Of a DNA stretch of 64,000 bases, positions 8,820-15,297 are shown piece by piece (position 1 is the first letter of the stretch; each line of letters opens with the position of its first letter). The translations under genes and the position numbers were made by a program. Origin of the DNA: Variovorax boronicumulans (GTDB lineage Bacteria; Pseudomonadota; Gammaproteobacteria; Burkholderiales; Burkholderiaceae_C); the NCBI RefSeq assembly GCF_007677875.1, contig NZ_VEDO01000003.1:124001-188000 (forward strand), given 5' to 3'. Below the pieces are notes generated by a model. That model searched no databases and was not told the origin of the DNA. It saw only the letters and a program-made list of their open reading frames with translations.

Positions 8820-9290
8820 ATGACATCCACACTCCGCTTCCTCATCGCCACCACGGCCTGCGCCGCCGGCCTCGCGCAGGCCCAGGTCAGCGTGGATGAA
8901 GCCTGGGTCCGCGCCACCGTGCCGCAGCAAAAGGCCACCGGCGCCTTCATGAAGCTCAGCGCGGCCAAGGACAGCCGGCTGGTGTCCGTCTCGTCGCCGG
9001 CCGCGCCCGTGGCCGAAATCCACGAGATGGCGCTGCAGGACAACGTCATGCGCATGCGCCAGGTGCCGGGTGTGGAGCTGCCGGCCGGCAAGACCGTCGA
9101 ATTGCGTCCGGGCGGCTACCACATCATGCTGATGGACCTGCCCCGGCAGGTGCAGGCCGGCGAGACGGTGCCGCTGACGCTGGTCTTCGAAGGCAAGGAC
9201 GGCAAGCGCGAAACGCGCGAGGTGCAGGCGCCGGTGCGGCCCGTGAACGCCAGCGCCGCGCCGGCCGGCCACGGCCAGCACAAGCACTGA
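8820..9290 (+). CDS. copper chaperone PCu(A)C
   Basis: A 156-residue periplasmic copper chaperone. A signal peptide (LRFLIATTACAAGLAQAQ) precedes the mature domain, which has the PCu(A)C copper pattern H-x-M ... M ... H-x-M: IHEMALQDNVMRMR, then GGYHIMLMDL. These proteins bind Cu(I) and deliver it to the CuA centre of cytochrome c oxidase, with Sco partners. A His-containing tail (HGQHKH) could add metal binding. The ATG at 8820 has AAGGAAAA just upstream. No Sco or oxidase gene is in the neighbourhood. It ends 14 bp before the convergent rhomboid gene. Confidence 0.9.
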   Translation: MTSTLRFLIATTACAAGLAQAQVSVDEAWVRATVPQQKATGAFMKLSAAKDSRLVSVSSPAAPVAEIHEMALQDNVMRMRQVPGVELPAGKTVELRPGGYHIMLMDLPRQVQAGETVPLTLVFEGKDGKRETREVQAPVRPVNASAAPAGHGQHKH

Positions 9291-9304
9291 GGTGCCGCGG
9301 CACT

Positions 9305-9889
9305 TCAGCGTCGGCCGAAGGGTGGTTGGCCGCGCCAGTAGCGGATCACCAGCCAGCCGCCCAGCAGGCCGCCCAGGTGCGCGAAGTGCGCCACGCCGCT
9401 GGCGCTGCCAGTCACGCCCAGCGTGAGCTCGATTGCGCCGTACAACGTCACGAAGGCCCAGGCTGGCATCGGGATCGGCGGCAGCAGCGGCGTGATGCGG
9501 CGCTGCGGAAACACCATGGCAAAGCCCATCAGCAGGCCGAACAGGCCGCCCGAGGCCCCCACGGTGGGCGCCATGCTGCCCGCCATGCCGGTGACCAGCA
9601 ACTGCGCCAGCGCGGCCGTGCCCACGCTGGCGGCGTAGAACACGGCGAGCCGGCGCGAACCCCACACACGCTCGAGCTCGCCGCCGAACATCCACAGGCC
9701 GTACATGTTGAAGGCCAGGTGCATGAGGCTGCCGTGCAGGAAGGCGTAGCTCGCCACCTGCCAGGGCATGAACATGCCCGACTCCAGCGGCCATAGCGCA
9801 AACCAGGCGACGATGTCACCGCCCAGCAACATCTGGAGCACGAACACGCCGATGTTGGCGATGAGCAGGTTCTGGGTCAGTGGTGGCAT
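9305..9889 (-). CDS. rhomboid family intramembrane serine protease
   Basis: A 194-residue polytopic membrane protein of the minimal six-helix rhomboid type. The catalytic Ser is S113 in VGASGGLFG, the His is H171 in HFAHLGGLLGG, and the oxyanion-supporting HxxxN is HLAFN (H57/N61). Six hydrophobic segments are apparent. These proteases cleave transmembrane substrates in the inner membrane; the substrate here cannot be inferred. The start gives MPPLTQNLLIANI, a usual rhomboid beginning. It follows the copper chaperone convergently and is itself 56 bp downstream of the HpaI aldolase on the same strand, so it could be read through from that cluster. Confidence 0.92.
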   Translation of the reverse strand: MPPLTQNLLIANIGVFVLQMLLGGDIVAWFALWPLESGMFMPWQVASYAFLHGSLMHLAFNMYGLWMFGGELERVWGSRRLAVFYAASVGTAALAQLLVTGMAGSMAPTVGASGGLFGLLMGFAMVFPQRRITPLLPPIPMPAWAFVTLYGAIELTLGVTGSASGVAHFAHLGGLLGGWLVIRYWRGQPPFGRR

Positions 9890-9945
9890 GGCAGGGATGC
9901 TATGCGAGCCGGCTTGGCCGTCCGCCGGCTACGGGTTTGGCCGGT

Positions 9946-10767
9946 TCAGTAGCTGTCGGAGCGGCCGGCTGCCGCGGCCCGGTCGCGCCACTGGGCGGCG
10001 GTGCCGTCGGCGCCGTTGCGCAGCAGGAGCATGTCCATGGCCACGGCCACGAACTGCGCACCCTGGGCGATGCAGGCGCGTGCGCGTTCGGCATCGGCCA
10101 TCAGAATGCCGGGGGCCTTGCCGGCGCGGCGGATGCGCCGGATCGCATCGTCGATGGCGCCGTCCACCTCGGGGTGGCGCGGCTGGCCCGGGTGCCCCAT
10201 GCTGGCCGAGAGGTCGGCCGGGCCGATGAAGATGCCGTCGATGCCATCGATGGCGGCGATCTCTTCGATCCGGGCCAGCGCCTCGCGCGTTTCCACCTGC
10301 ACCAGGAGGCAGATCTCCTCGTGCGCGTGGTCCACATACCCGGCCGCACGGCCGAAGTTGGTGGCGCGCGTGGAGCCGCCCATGCCGCGCACGCCGGCCG
10401 GCGCGTAGCGTGTGGCGTGCACCGCCGCCTGGGCTTCGGCGGCGTTCTGCACGAAGGGCAGCAGCAGGCTGCGCGCGCCGATGTCCAGGTAGCGCTTGAT
10501 CAGCATGGTGTCGTTCCAGGCCGGGCGCACCACGGCCTCCATGGGCGCGGCGCCGGGTGCGGGCGTGGCCGAGGCCACGGCTTGCAGCTGGTTCAGCATC
10601 AGCGGCACGTCGCTGGGCGTGTGCTCGGTGTCGAGCAGGCCCCAGTCGTAGCCGCTGCCGGCGATCAGTTCGGTCGCGTACGGCGAGGCCAGCGTGGACC
10701 AGATGCCGATCTGCGTGCGGCCTTCGCGCAGTGCGCGTTTGAAGAGGTTGGGTGGCAAGGTGTTCAC
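9946..10767 (-). CDS. HpcH/HpaI aldolase family protein
   Basis: A class II metal-dependent aldolase of the HpaI type that splits or forms 4-hydroxy-2-oxo acids with pyruvate or a related donor. The TIM-barrel signatures are visible: GIWSTLASPYATELIAG, LLDTEHTPSD (catalytic His), VVRPAWND (Arg), a metal-binding Glu in VQVETREAL and the Asp in IFIGPADLSASMG. I used the GTG at 10767, which gives VNTLPPNLFKRAL, the family's normal N-terminus (273 residues); an ATG at 10797 adds ten atypical residues and lacks a spaced Shine-Dalgarno. It is the last gene of the four-gene minus-strand cluster with a class II aldolase and a CoA transferase. Confidence 0.87.
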   Translation of the reverse strand: MNTLPPNLFKRALREGRTQIGIWSTLASPYATELIAGSGYDWGLLDTEHTPSDVPLMLNQLQAVASATPAPGAAPMEAVVRPAWNDTMLIKRYLDIGARSLLLPFVQNAAEAQAAVHATRYAPAGVRGMGGSTRATNFGRAAGYVDHAHEEICLLVQVETREALARIEEIAAIDGIDGIFIGPADLSASMGHPGQPRHPEVDGAIDDAIRRIRRAGKAPGILMADAERARACIAQGAQFVAVAMDMLLLRNGADGTAAQWRDRAAAAGRSDSY

Positions 10768-10808
10768 GTCATGGTTCCAATGCAGCGCCGCGACCATACC
10801 CCATGGAA

Positions 10809-11621
10809 TTAGGGGGCGATGCGGCGCAGCCGCTCGGCCAGCGTGGCGCGCGAGAGCTCGCCGATGCGGGCGTCCACGAGCCGGCCTTCGCGGTCGAAGA
10901 AGTAGGTCGCCGGCAGCGCACGGTGGCCGAAGGCCTGGCCGGCGATGGCCTTGGGGTCGAACAGCAGGTGGTGCAGCTGCAGTGGCTGGCCGGCCAGGTA
11001 CTGCAGCACCCGCGCCGCAGTCTCGCCCTGGTTGGCGAAGACCACGTGCACGTCGGGCCGCTCGGCCTGCAGCTGTTGCAGCACCGGCATCTCGCGCCGG
11101 CAGGGCGGGCACCAGGTGGCCCACAGGTTCAGCACCACGGGCTGGCCGCGGAAGCTGCGCAGATCCACGGTCCGGCCGTCCACAGCGACGAGTTGCAGGG
11201 CCGGCAGGCTGCGCTGCTGCTGCAGGCCATGCCACTGCAGCGCCAGTGTGCCGACCAGCCAGAGGCCAGTGGCCGCGGCCAGCGCGCGCAGCACCGGCCT
11301 GCGCTCGGGCCGGCGAACGGGCAGCAGCACGGTGGCGGCGAGCCAGCCACCCGCGATGCCGGCCACCGGGCTCCAGCCGCCGTCGCGGATGTCCAGCATG
11401 GTCCACGGTGCGGCCAGGTAGGCATCGCGGTAGCTCCACACGAAGGCCAGCCGCGCGCAGAGCAGCGCGGCCAGCAGCACGCCCCACAGCCGCGGCTCGG
11501 GGTCCACACCGAGCGGGCGTGCCAGCCGCCGCGCCAGCCAGAACGCCAGCAGCGTGCTGGCCAGGACCAGCAGGAGCGGGGCGGGCAGCACCACCGGCCC
11601 CAGCGGCAGGCTCAGATCCAT
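10809..11621 (-). CDS. TlpA-like thioredoxin with Lgt-like N-terminal membrane domain
   Basis: A 270-residue two-part protein. Residues 1-135 form about four membrane segments whose pattern (RLAFVWSYRDAYL, then DIRDGGWSPVAGIAGGWLAA) resembles the core of prolipoprotein diacylglyceryl transferase. Residues 140-270 are a TlpA/DsbE-type thioredoxin fold with the redox motif WCPPC (C171/C174) in LNLWATWCPPCRREMPVL and a cis-Pro in HRALPATYFF. It should sit in the inner membrane with the thioredoxin domain in the periplasm as a thiol-disulfide reductant. The start overlaps the CoA transferase stop by 10 bp, so translation is coupled, although its role beside carbon-metabolism genes is unclear. Confidence 0.85.
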   Translation of the reverse strand: MDLSLPLGPVVLPAPLLLVLASTLLAFWLARRLARPLGVDPEPRLWGVLLAALLCARLAFVWSYRDAYLAAPWTMLDIRDGGWSPVAGIAGGWLAATVLLPVRRPERRPVLRALAAATGLWLVGTLALQWHGLQQQRSLPALQLVAVDGRTVDLRSFRGQPVVLNLWATWCPPCRREMPVLQQLQAERPDVHVVFANQGETAARVLQYLAGQPLQLHHLLFDPKAIAGQAFGHRALPATYFFDREGRLVDARIGELSRATLAERLRRIAP

Positions 11622-12997
11622 GCAGGCGGGTGGCTGCCGGGCGGCATCGAGAGATGGCGGTAGCCGACCTGGGCGCGGCCCAGCTGCATGGCCGGGCGCA
11701 CGGCGCAGAGTTCGCCGAAGCCGGACGCGGAGGTTTCCAGGAACGGCGTGCGGTCCGGCATGCTGGCCTGCAGTCCGCCCGGCACGCGGCCCAGGCCGCG
11801 CAGCCAGTGGGCGGTCTGTGCCAGCGAGACCTGCACATGCCAGCTGCCCCCCTCGCGTTGCTGGCGCCACAGCGCGGCTGCGGCGCCGAAGGCCATCAGA
11901 AAGCCTGTTGCCTCGTCGAGAATCTGCATGGGCATGGGCCGCGGCTGGCCGTCGCCCGCAGCCTCGCCCTCGGCGTGGTTGAAGCCCATGGCCGTCTGCA
12001 GCAACGAGTCGAAGCCGCGCCGCGCGGCCCAGGGGCCCTGCGCGCCGTAGGCCGTCAGCGAGACGCAAACCAGGCCGGGGCGCAGCGCGGCCAGGGGCTC
12101 GGGGCCGAAGCCCAGGGCCGCCAGGCCACCGGGCCGGTAGCCCTGCGAGAACACGTGCGCGTCGGTCAGCAGCGTGCGCATCTGCGCCTGGCCCGCATCG
12201 GTACGCAGGTCGACGTGGGCCGACCGCTTGCCGCGGCTGGTGTCGGCGATGGCCGCGATGTTGGGCAGCTTCGGGCTGTTCACGAGCAGCACATCGGCGC
12301 CCAGCGCGGCCAGCGCGCGCCCGCCGACCGGACCGGCCAGGATGCGCGTGAGGTCCAGCACGCGCAGGCCATCCAGCGGCAGCGCGTCCGCGGCCAGCGG
12401 CGGCAGCGCGCGCGGCGGCGCTTCACCGATGCGCGTGAACGTGAGCAGCGGCTGGGCCGCGACGGCCTGCGCCTGCGGCGTGGTGTCCCACTGGGCGAAG
12501 CTGCGCAGCGCGGTGGCGACCAGGCCGCGTTCTGCCGTGGCCTGCTCGAACTCCAGCGCGCGCCAGCCCGCCAGCGCGCGTTCGGCATCGCTGCGCTGGG
12601 CGGTGGCTGGTTCCAGGCCCAACAGCCGCAGCGCGCCCTCGCGGTGGTGGGCGAAGTTGGCGTGCAGGCGCACATGGCCATCGGCGCAGCGGTACAGGCC
12701 CGAAAACGCATCCCAGAGGTCCGGCGCCTGGCCATCCAGGCTGAACCAGCCGGTGCATTCCACGACCGCGTGCGCCATGTCCACCGCCACGCGCTGGCGC
12801 GGCTGGCCGCGTGCATGGCCGAGCTCGGCCGCGGCCAGCGCCGCAGCCGCCATGCCGGCCTGGGCGGCGCGGCCCACGGCAAAAGAGGAGGGCACGACCG
12901 GGTCCTGGCCCGTGAGCTGCAGTTCGGCCAGCGCGGCCTCGGGCAGGCCGGCGAGGGCCCAGACCGCGGCGACGGTGCGGGTGGTGTCCATGGCCAT
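11612..12997 (-). CDS. CaiB/BaiF (family III) CoA transferase, domain-extended
   Basis: A 461-residue family III CoA transferase. The canonical start of such enzymes (LRVLDLTRILAGPVGG, then LGADVLLVNSPKLP) does not appear until about residue 215. Downstream are SRGKRSAHVDLR, YGAQGPWAARRGFDSLLQ and the catalytic Asp in QILDEATGFLMAFG. The first 215 residues look like the second, small-domain half of the family, so the domain order appears rearranged relative to typical Frc/CaiB. Two ATGs (12997, 12991) are possible. It begins 3 bp after the class II aldolase stop and overlaps the TlpA-like gene. Acyl donor and acceptor are unknown. Confidence 0.85.
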   Translation of the reverse strand: MAMDTTRTVAAVWALAGLPEAALAELQLTGQDPVVPSSFAVGRAAQAGMAAAALAAAELGHARGQPRQRVAVDMAHAVVECTGWFSLDGQAPDLWDAFSGLYRCADGHVRLHANFAHHREGALRLLGLEPATAQRSDAERALAGWRALEFEQATAERGLVATALRSFAQWDTTPQAQAVAAQPLLTFTRIGEAPPRALPPLAADALPLDGLRVLDLTRILAGPVGGRALAALGADVLLVNSPKLPNIAAIADTSRGKRSAHVDLRTDAGQAQMRTLLTDAHVFSQGYRPGGLAALGFGPEPLAALRPGLVCVSLTAYGAQGPWAARRGFDSLLQTAMGFNHAEGEAAGDGQPRPMPMQILDEATGFLMAFGAAAALWRQQREGGSWHVQVSLAQTAHWLRGLGRVPGGLQASMPDRTPFLETSASGFGELCAVRPAMQLGRAQVGYRHLSMPPGSHPPAWI

Positions 12998-12999
12998 CC

Positions 13000-13719
13000 T
13001 CAGAGCTGGCGCCGCAAAGCAGCGAAGAAGAGTTCGGACTGCAGGCGTTCGCCCAACGTCTGTTCGCACACGCGCGCGACCAATGCGGGATCGGCGCGGC
13101 GCAGCGGCCTTGCGGCGGACTGGGCCAGCACCTGGGTCATGCAGGCGCGCTCGAGGTAGTAGAGGTCGTCGTAGGCGTAGGCGAGGCGCTCGCCGCAGAC
13201 CACCACGCCGTGGTTGGCCAGGAAGGCCACATCGGCCCCCTGCATGGCGCGCGCGATGCGCTCGCCTTCGGCGCCGTCCAGGGCCAGGCCGTTGTAAGCT
13301 GGGTCCAGCACCACGCGGCCATGGAAGCGCATGGCGTTTTGCGACAGGCAGCTGTCCAGCATGCCGTCTTCCGTCAGCGCCAGCGCGGTGGCGTAGGGCA
13401 TGTGGGTGTGCAGCACCACGGCCTTGCCGCACACGCGGTGGATGGCGGCGTGGATGAACATGGCGGTGGGCTCCACTGCGTGGCGGCCGGCCAGGCGCTC
13501 GCCATGGGCGTCGACCATGACCACGTCGTCGGCCTGCACCTCGGACCACAGCAGTCCGCGCGGGTTGAGCAGGACGCGGCCGCTGCCGTCGGGCAGCTCG
13601 ACGCTGAAATGGTTGCAGATGCCTTCGGCCAGCCCATGGTGCGCGGCGGCGCGCAGGGCCAGCGCCAGGTCTTCGCGCAGCGCGGCGATGGCAGGGCTGT
13701 TGAAATCGTGCGATTGCAT
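13000..13719 (-). CDS. class II aldolase/adducin family protein
   Basis: A 239-residue zinc-dependent class II aldolase/epimerase fold protein. The metal-binding histidines are in VVLHTHMPYATAL and in the later FLANHGVVV, with a Glu in the EPTAMFIHAAIH helix. The GICNHFSVELPDG N-terminal strand is typical of the group that includes fuculose-phosphate aldolase and decarboxylating relatives. It heads the minus-strand cluster and is followed after 3 bp by the CoA transferase. The set suggests a catabolic route that makes or cleaves a hydroxy acid CoA ester. An in-frame upstream ATG exists but the start at 13719 fits family length. Confidence 0.87.
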   Translation of the reverse strand: MQSHDFNSPAIAALREDLALALRAAAHHGLAEGICNHFSVELPDGSGRVLLNPRGLLWSEVQADDVVMVDAHGERLAGRHAVEPTAMFIHAAIHRVCGKAVVLHTHMPYATALALTEDGMLDSCLSQNAMRFHGRVVLDPAYNGLALDGAEGERIARAMQGADVAFLANHGVVVCGERLAYAYDDLYYLERACMTQVLAQSAARPLRRADPALVARVCEQTLGERLQSELFFAALRRQL

Positions 13720-13860
13720 GGAGGCTCCGAGGGATGGCGCCGGCCATTCTGGCAGGAGCGGGGCACGCGGGAGGCCCGTGCCTTCCACACGGATGGCCTG
13801 CCGTCCGACAACCCTGGCGCCAGCCGCGCCGCCAGACTGCCGCATGTCCAGGAGATCGCC

Positions 13861-14097
13861 ATGAACATCCGCGAGAAACTGCAGGAACTGAGCATTTACG
13901 TCCCCGAGGCCGCACAGCGCTGCCGGGCGGGCAAGGGCTGCCTCGTCTGGCTGCCGGCCGATGCCGAGGACGGGTCGCCTGCACTGTTCCTGATGCCGGT
14001 CACACGCGAGCAGTACGAGGGCCTCATGGTGGCGGGCCTGCTGGGCCCCAACGGCTGGTATGTGGAGCAGCCCTATGTCGAACCACGTGCGCGCTGA
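13861..14097 (+). CDS. small hypothetical protein
   Basis: A 78-residue soluble, acidic-to-neutral protein that I do not recognise. It begins MNIREKLQELSIYVPEAAQRC and has a compact alternating pattern (CLVWLPADAEDG, LFLMPVTREQYEGLM, LLGPNGWYVEQPY) suggesting a small alpha/beta domain. A Shine-Dalgarno-like CAGGAGATCGCC precedes the ATG directly. It overlaps the next lipoprotein gene by 23 bp, so the two are probably one transcript. It is divergent from the class II aldolase cluster with 141 bp between. Confidence 0.65.
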   Translation: MNIREKLQELSIYVPEAAQRCRAGKGCLVWLPADAEDGSPALFLMPVTREQYEGLMVAGLLGPNGWYVEQPYVEPRAR

Positions 14098-14428
14098 ACG
14101 CCGGCTGCGCCGGATGCTGCCCTGGGCCGTCGCCCTCACCCTGGCCGGCTGCGGCAGCTGGAACAAGCCGGGTGCCACGCCCGACCAACTGGAAGCCGAC
14201 AAGGCGGCCTGCGGCGCCGAGGCTGCCAAGGCTTGGCCGCCACGCCAGATGACGGCGCCCACCTGGCCGACCGAGGCGGACCGCAAGTGCACGGACATCT
14301 ATGGACAAGGGCCCTGTACCCCCCTGGTGCAGCCACCGGGCACGTCCACCGACTTGAACACCGGCGCGCGCAGCGCCGCCTTCGACCGCTGCCTGCAATC
14401 GAGGGGCTACCGGTTTTCGTCCAACTGA
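14075..14428 (+). CDS. small lipoprotein
   Basis: A 117-residue predicted lipoprotein: a basic N-terminus (MSNHVRAERRLRRM) followed by a hydrophobic stretch ending LTLAGCGSW, which is a lipobox. The mature part carries several Cys (ADKAACGAEAAKAW, DRKCTDIYGQGPC, FDRCLQSRGYRF) and resembles short uncharacterised outer-membrane-directed proteins of Comamonadaceae in which DxCLxxxGW/Y recurs near the end. The gene starts inside the 3' end of the preceding 78-aa gene in another frame (23-bp overlap). No function can be assigned. Confidence 0.75.
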   Translation: MSNHVRAERRLRRMLPWAVALTLAGCGSWNKPGATPDQLEADKAACGAEAAKAWPPRQMTAPTWPTEADRKCTDIYGQGPCTPLVQPPGTSTDLNTGARSAAFDRCLQSRGYRFSSN

Positions 14429-14655
14429 GCCGGTCTTTTCAGCCGCCAGGGCGCGGCGCTTGCAGGCTTGTTCGAACGCATCGAACGGCGCACCCGTTTC
14501 ATCGGGCTTGCACAGCACGCTGGCCGAGGATGCTCCGGGCTCTTCGCTTCACAGTATGTGGCCCAGAAGCTGATCTGCAGGCCTTGCAGCAGCTGGGGCT
14601 GGGCTTCCGGGACGTGGGGCACGGCTTGCCGCAGGCGGCGCTCCAGCGGCGGCCC

Positions 14656-14823
14656 TCAGACCACCATGCTCGCGTAGACGAGCGCCGCCAACACGGCGAA
14701 GGCCGGTACGAGCACGTGGCCGGCCCCGCTGGCCCGCATGGCCACATGCCAGTGTTGCGGTGCCCAGGCCCAGGCGCCGGTGGCGCCGACCAGGACCAGA
14801 AAAGCAACGACCTGCCAGGGCAT
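14656..14823 (-). CDS. small two-helix membrane protein
   Basis: A 55-residue protein consisting almost entirely of two hydrophobic helices: MPWQVVAFLVLVGATGAWAWA and, after a short AMRASGAGH loop, a second ending ALVYASMVV. Its ATG overlaps the stop of the upstream 67-aa gene in a TGATG arrangement, which is typical of translational coupling. I do not recognise a family. The 227 bp between its stop and the lipoprotein gene (14429-14655) show no further gene. Confidence 0.6.
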   Translation of the reverse strand: MPWQVVAFLVLVGATGAWAWAPQHWHVAMRASGAGHVLVPAFAVLAALVYASMVV

Positions 14824-15026
14824 CAGGCTTGCAGCGGCACGGGGGTGCGCTGCAGCGGGCGCGTCTCGATCCGGTGGCTGTCGGGCCCATGCAAGGCCAG
14901 GGCCTCGGCCAGCCGTGCCTTGAGAAGCCAGCGGTTCATCTGGCAGGCTTCCATCCATTGGCAGTCGAAGCGGCGGCCTTCGGCGGCGGAAACTTCAGCG
15001 GAACGCGTGATGCGGATTTGTTGCAT
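14823..15026 (-). CDS. small hypothetical protein coupled to membrane protein
   Basis: A 67-residue basic protein, MQQIRITRSAEVSAAEGRRFDC..., with two Cys and a Trp-Met pair in the middle (DCQWMEACQMNRWLL) and a helical second half (KARLAEALALHGPD). It does not match a family I know. Its stop codon overlaps the start of the 55-aa membrane protein by one base (TGATG), so the pair should be made together. The gene is divergent from polB, whose 5' region occupies the 270 bp upstream. Confidence 0.55.
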   Translation of the reverse strand: MQQIRITRSAEVSAAEGRRFDCQWMEACQMNRWLLKARLAEALALHGPDSHRIETRPLQRTPVPLQA

Positions 15027-15297
15027 GGCGTGAGGAGCGTAACCAAACGCTATGAACCCGTGCTGTGCGAGAACTGCGATGGCAGCTGTAGGACGGGGCC
15101 GACAGGCACGCGGCCCGCTTGCCCGTTTTGGAGGCACTGTCGCGCAACACGCACCAGACAAGGGTTTCGCGCAAACCCCACAAGCTTGTCCACAGGCTTG
15201 CCCACGGGTGCCATGGACAAGTTCAGCGCCGGTGCCCTGGCGGCGAGAATCGTGCCGCGCATCCGGCGCCCACCGCTCCATCCACCTGCAGGTCTTC

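Noticed and set aside
6623-9091. 822-codon minus-strand frame across LysR, icd and the copper chaperone
   Set aside because: Antisense of well-identified genes; a GC-rich artefact. The same applies to long frames opposite nusA, infB, truB, typA and dctA.
15052-15297. N-terminal extension of polB
   Set aside because: The frame is open but Cys/Pro/Arg-rich and unlike any family B polymerase; the GTG at 15298 gives the normal length.
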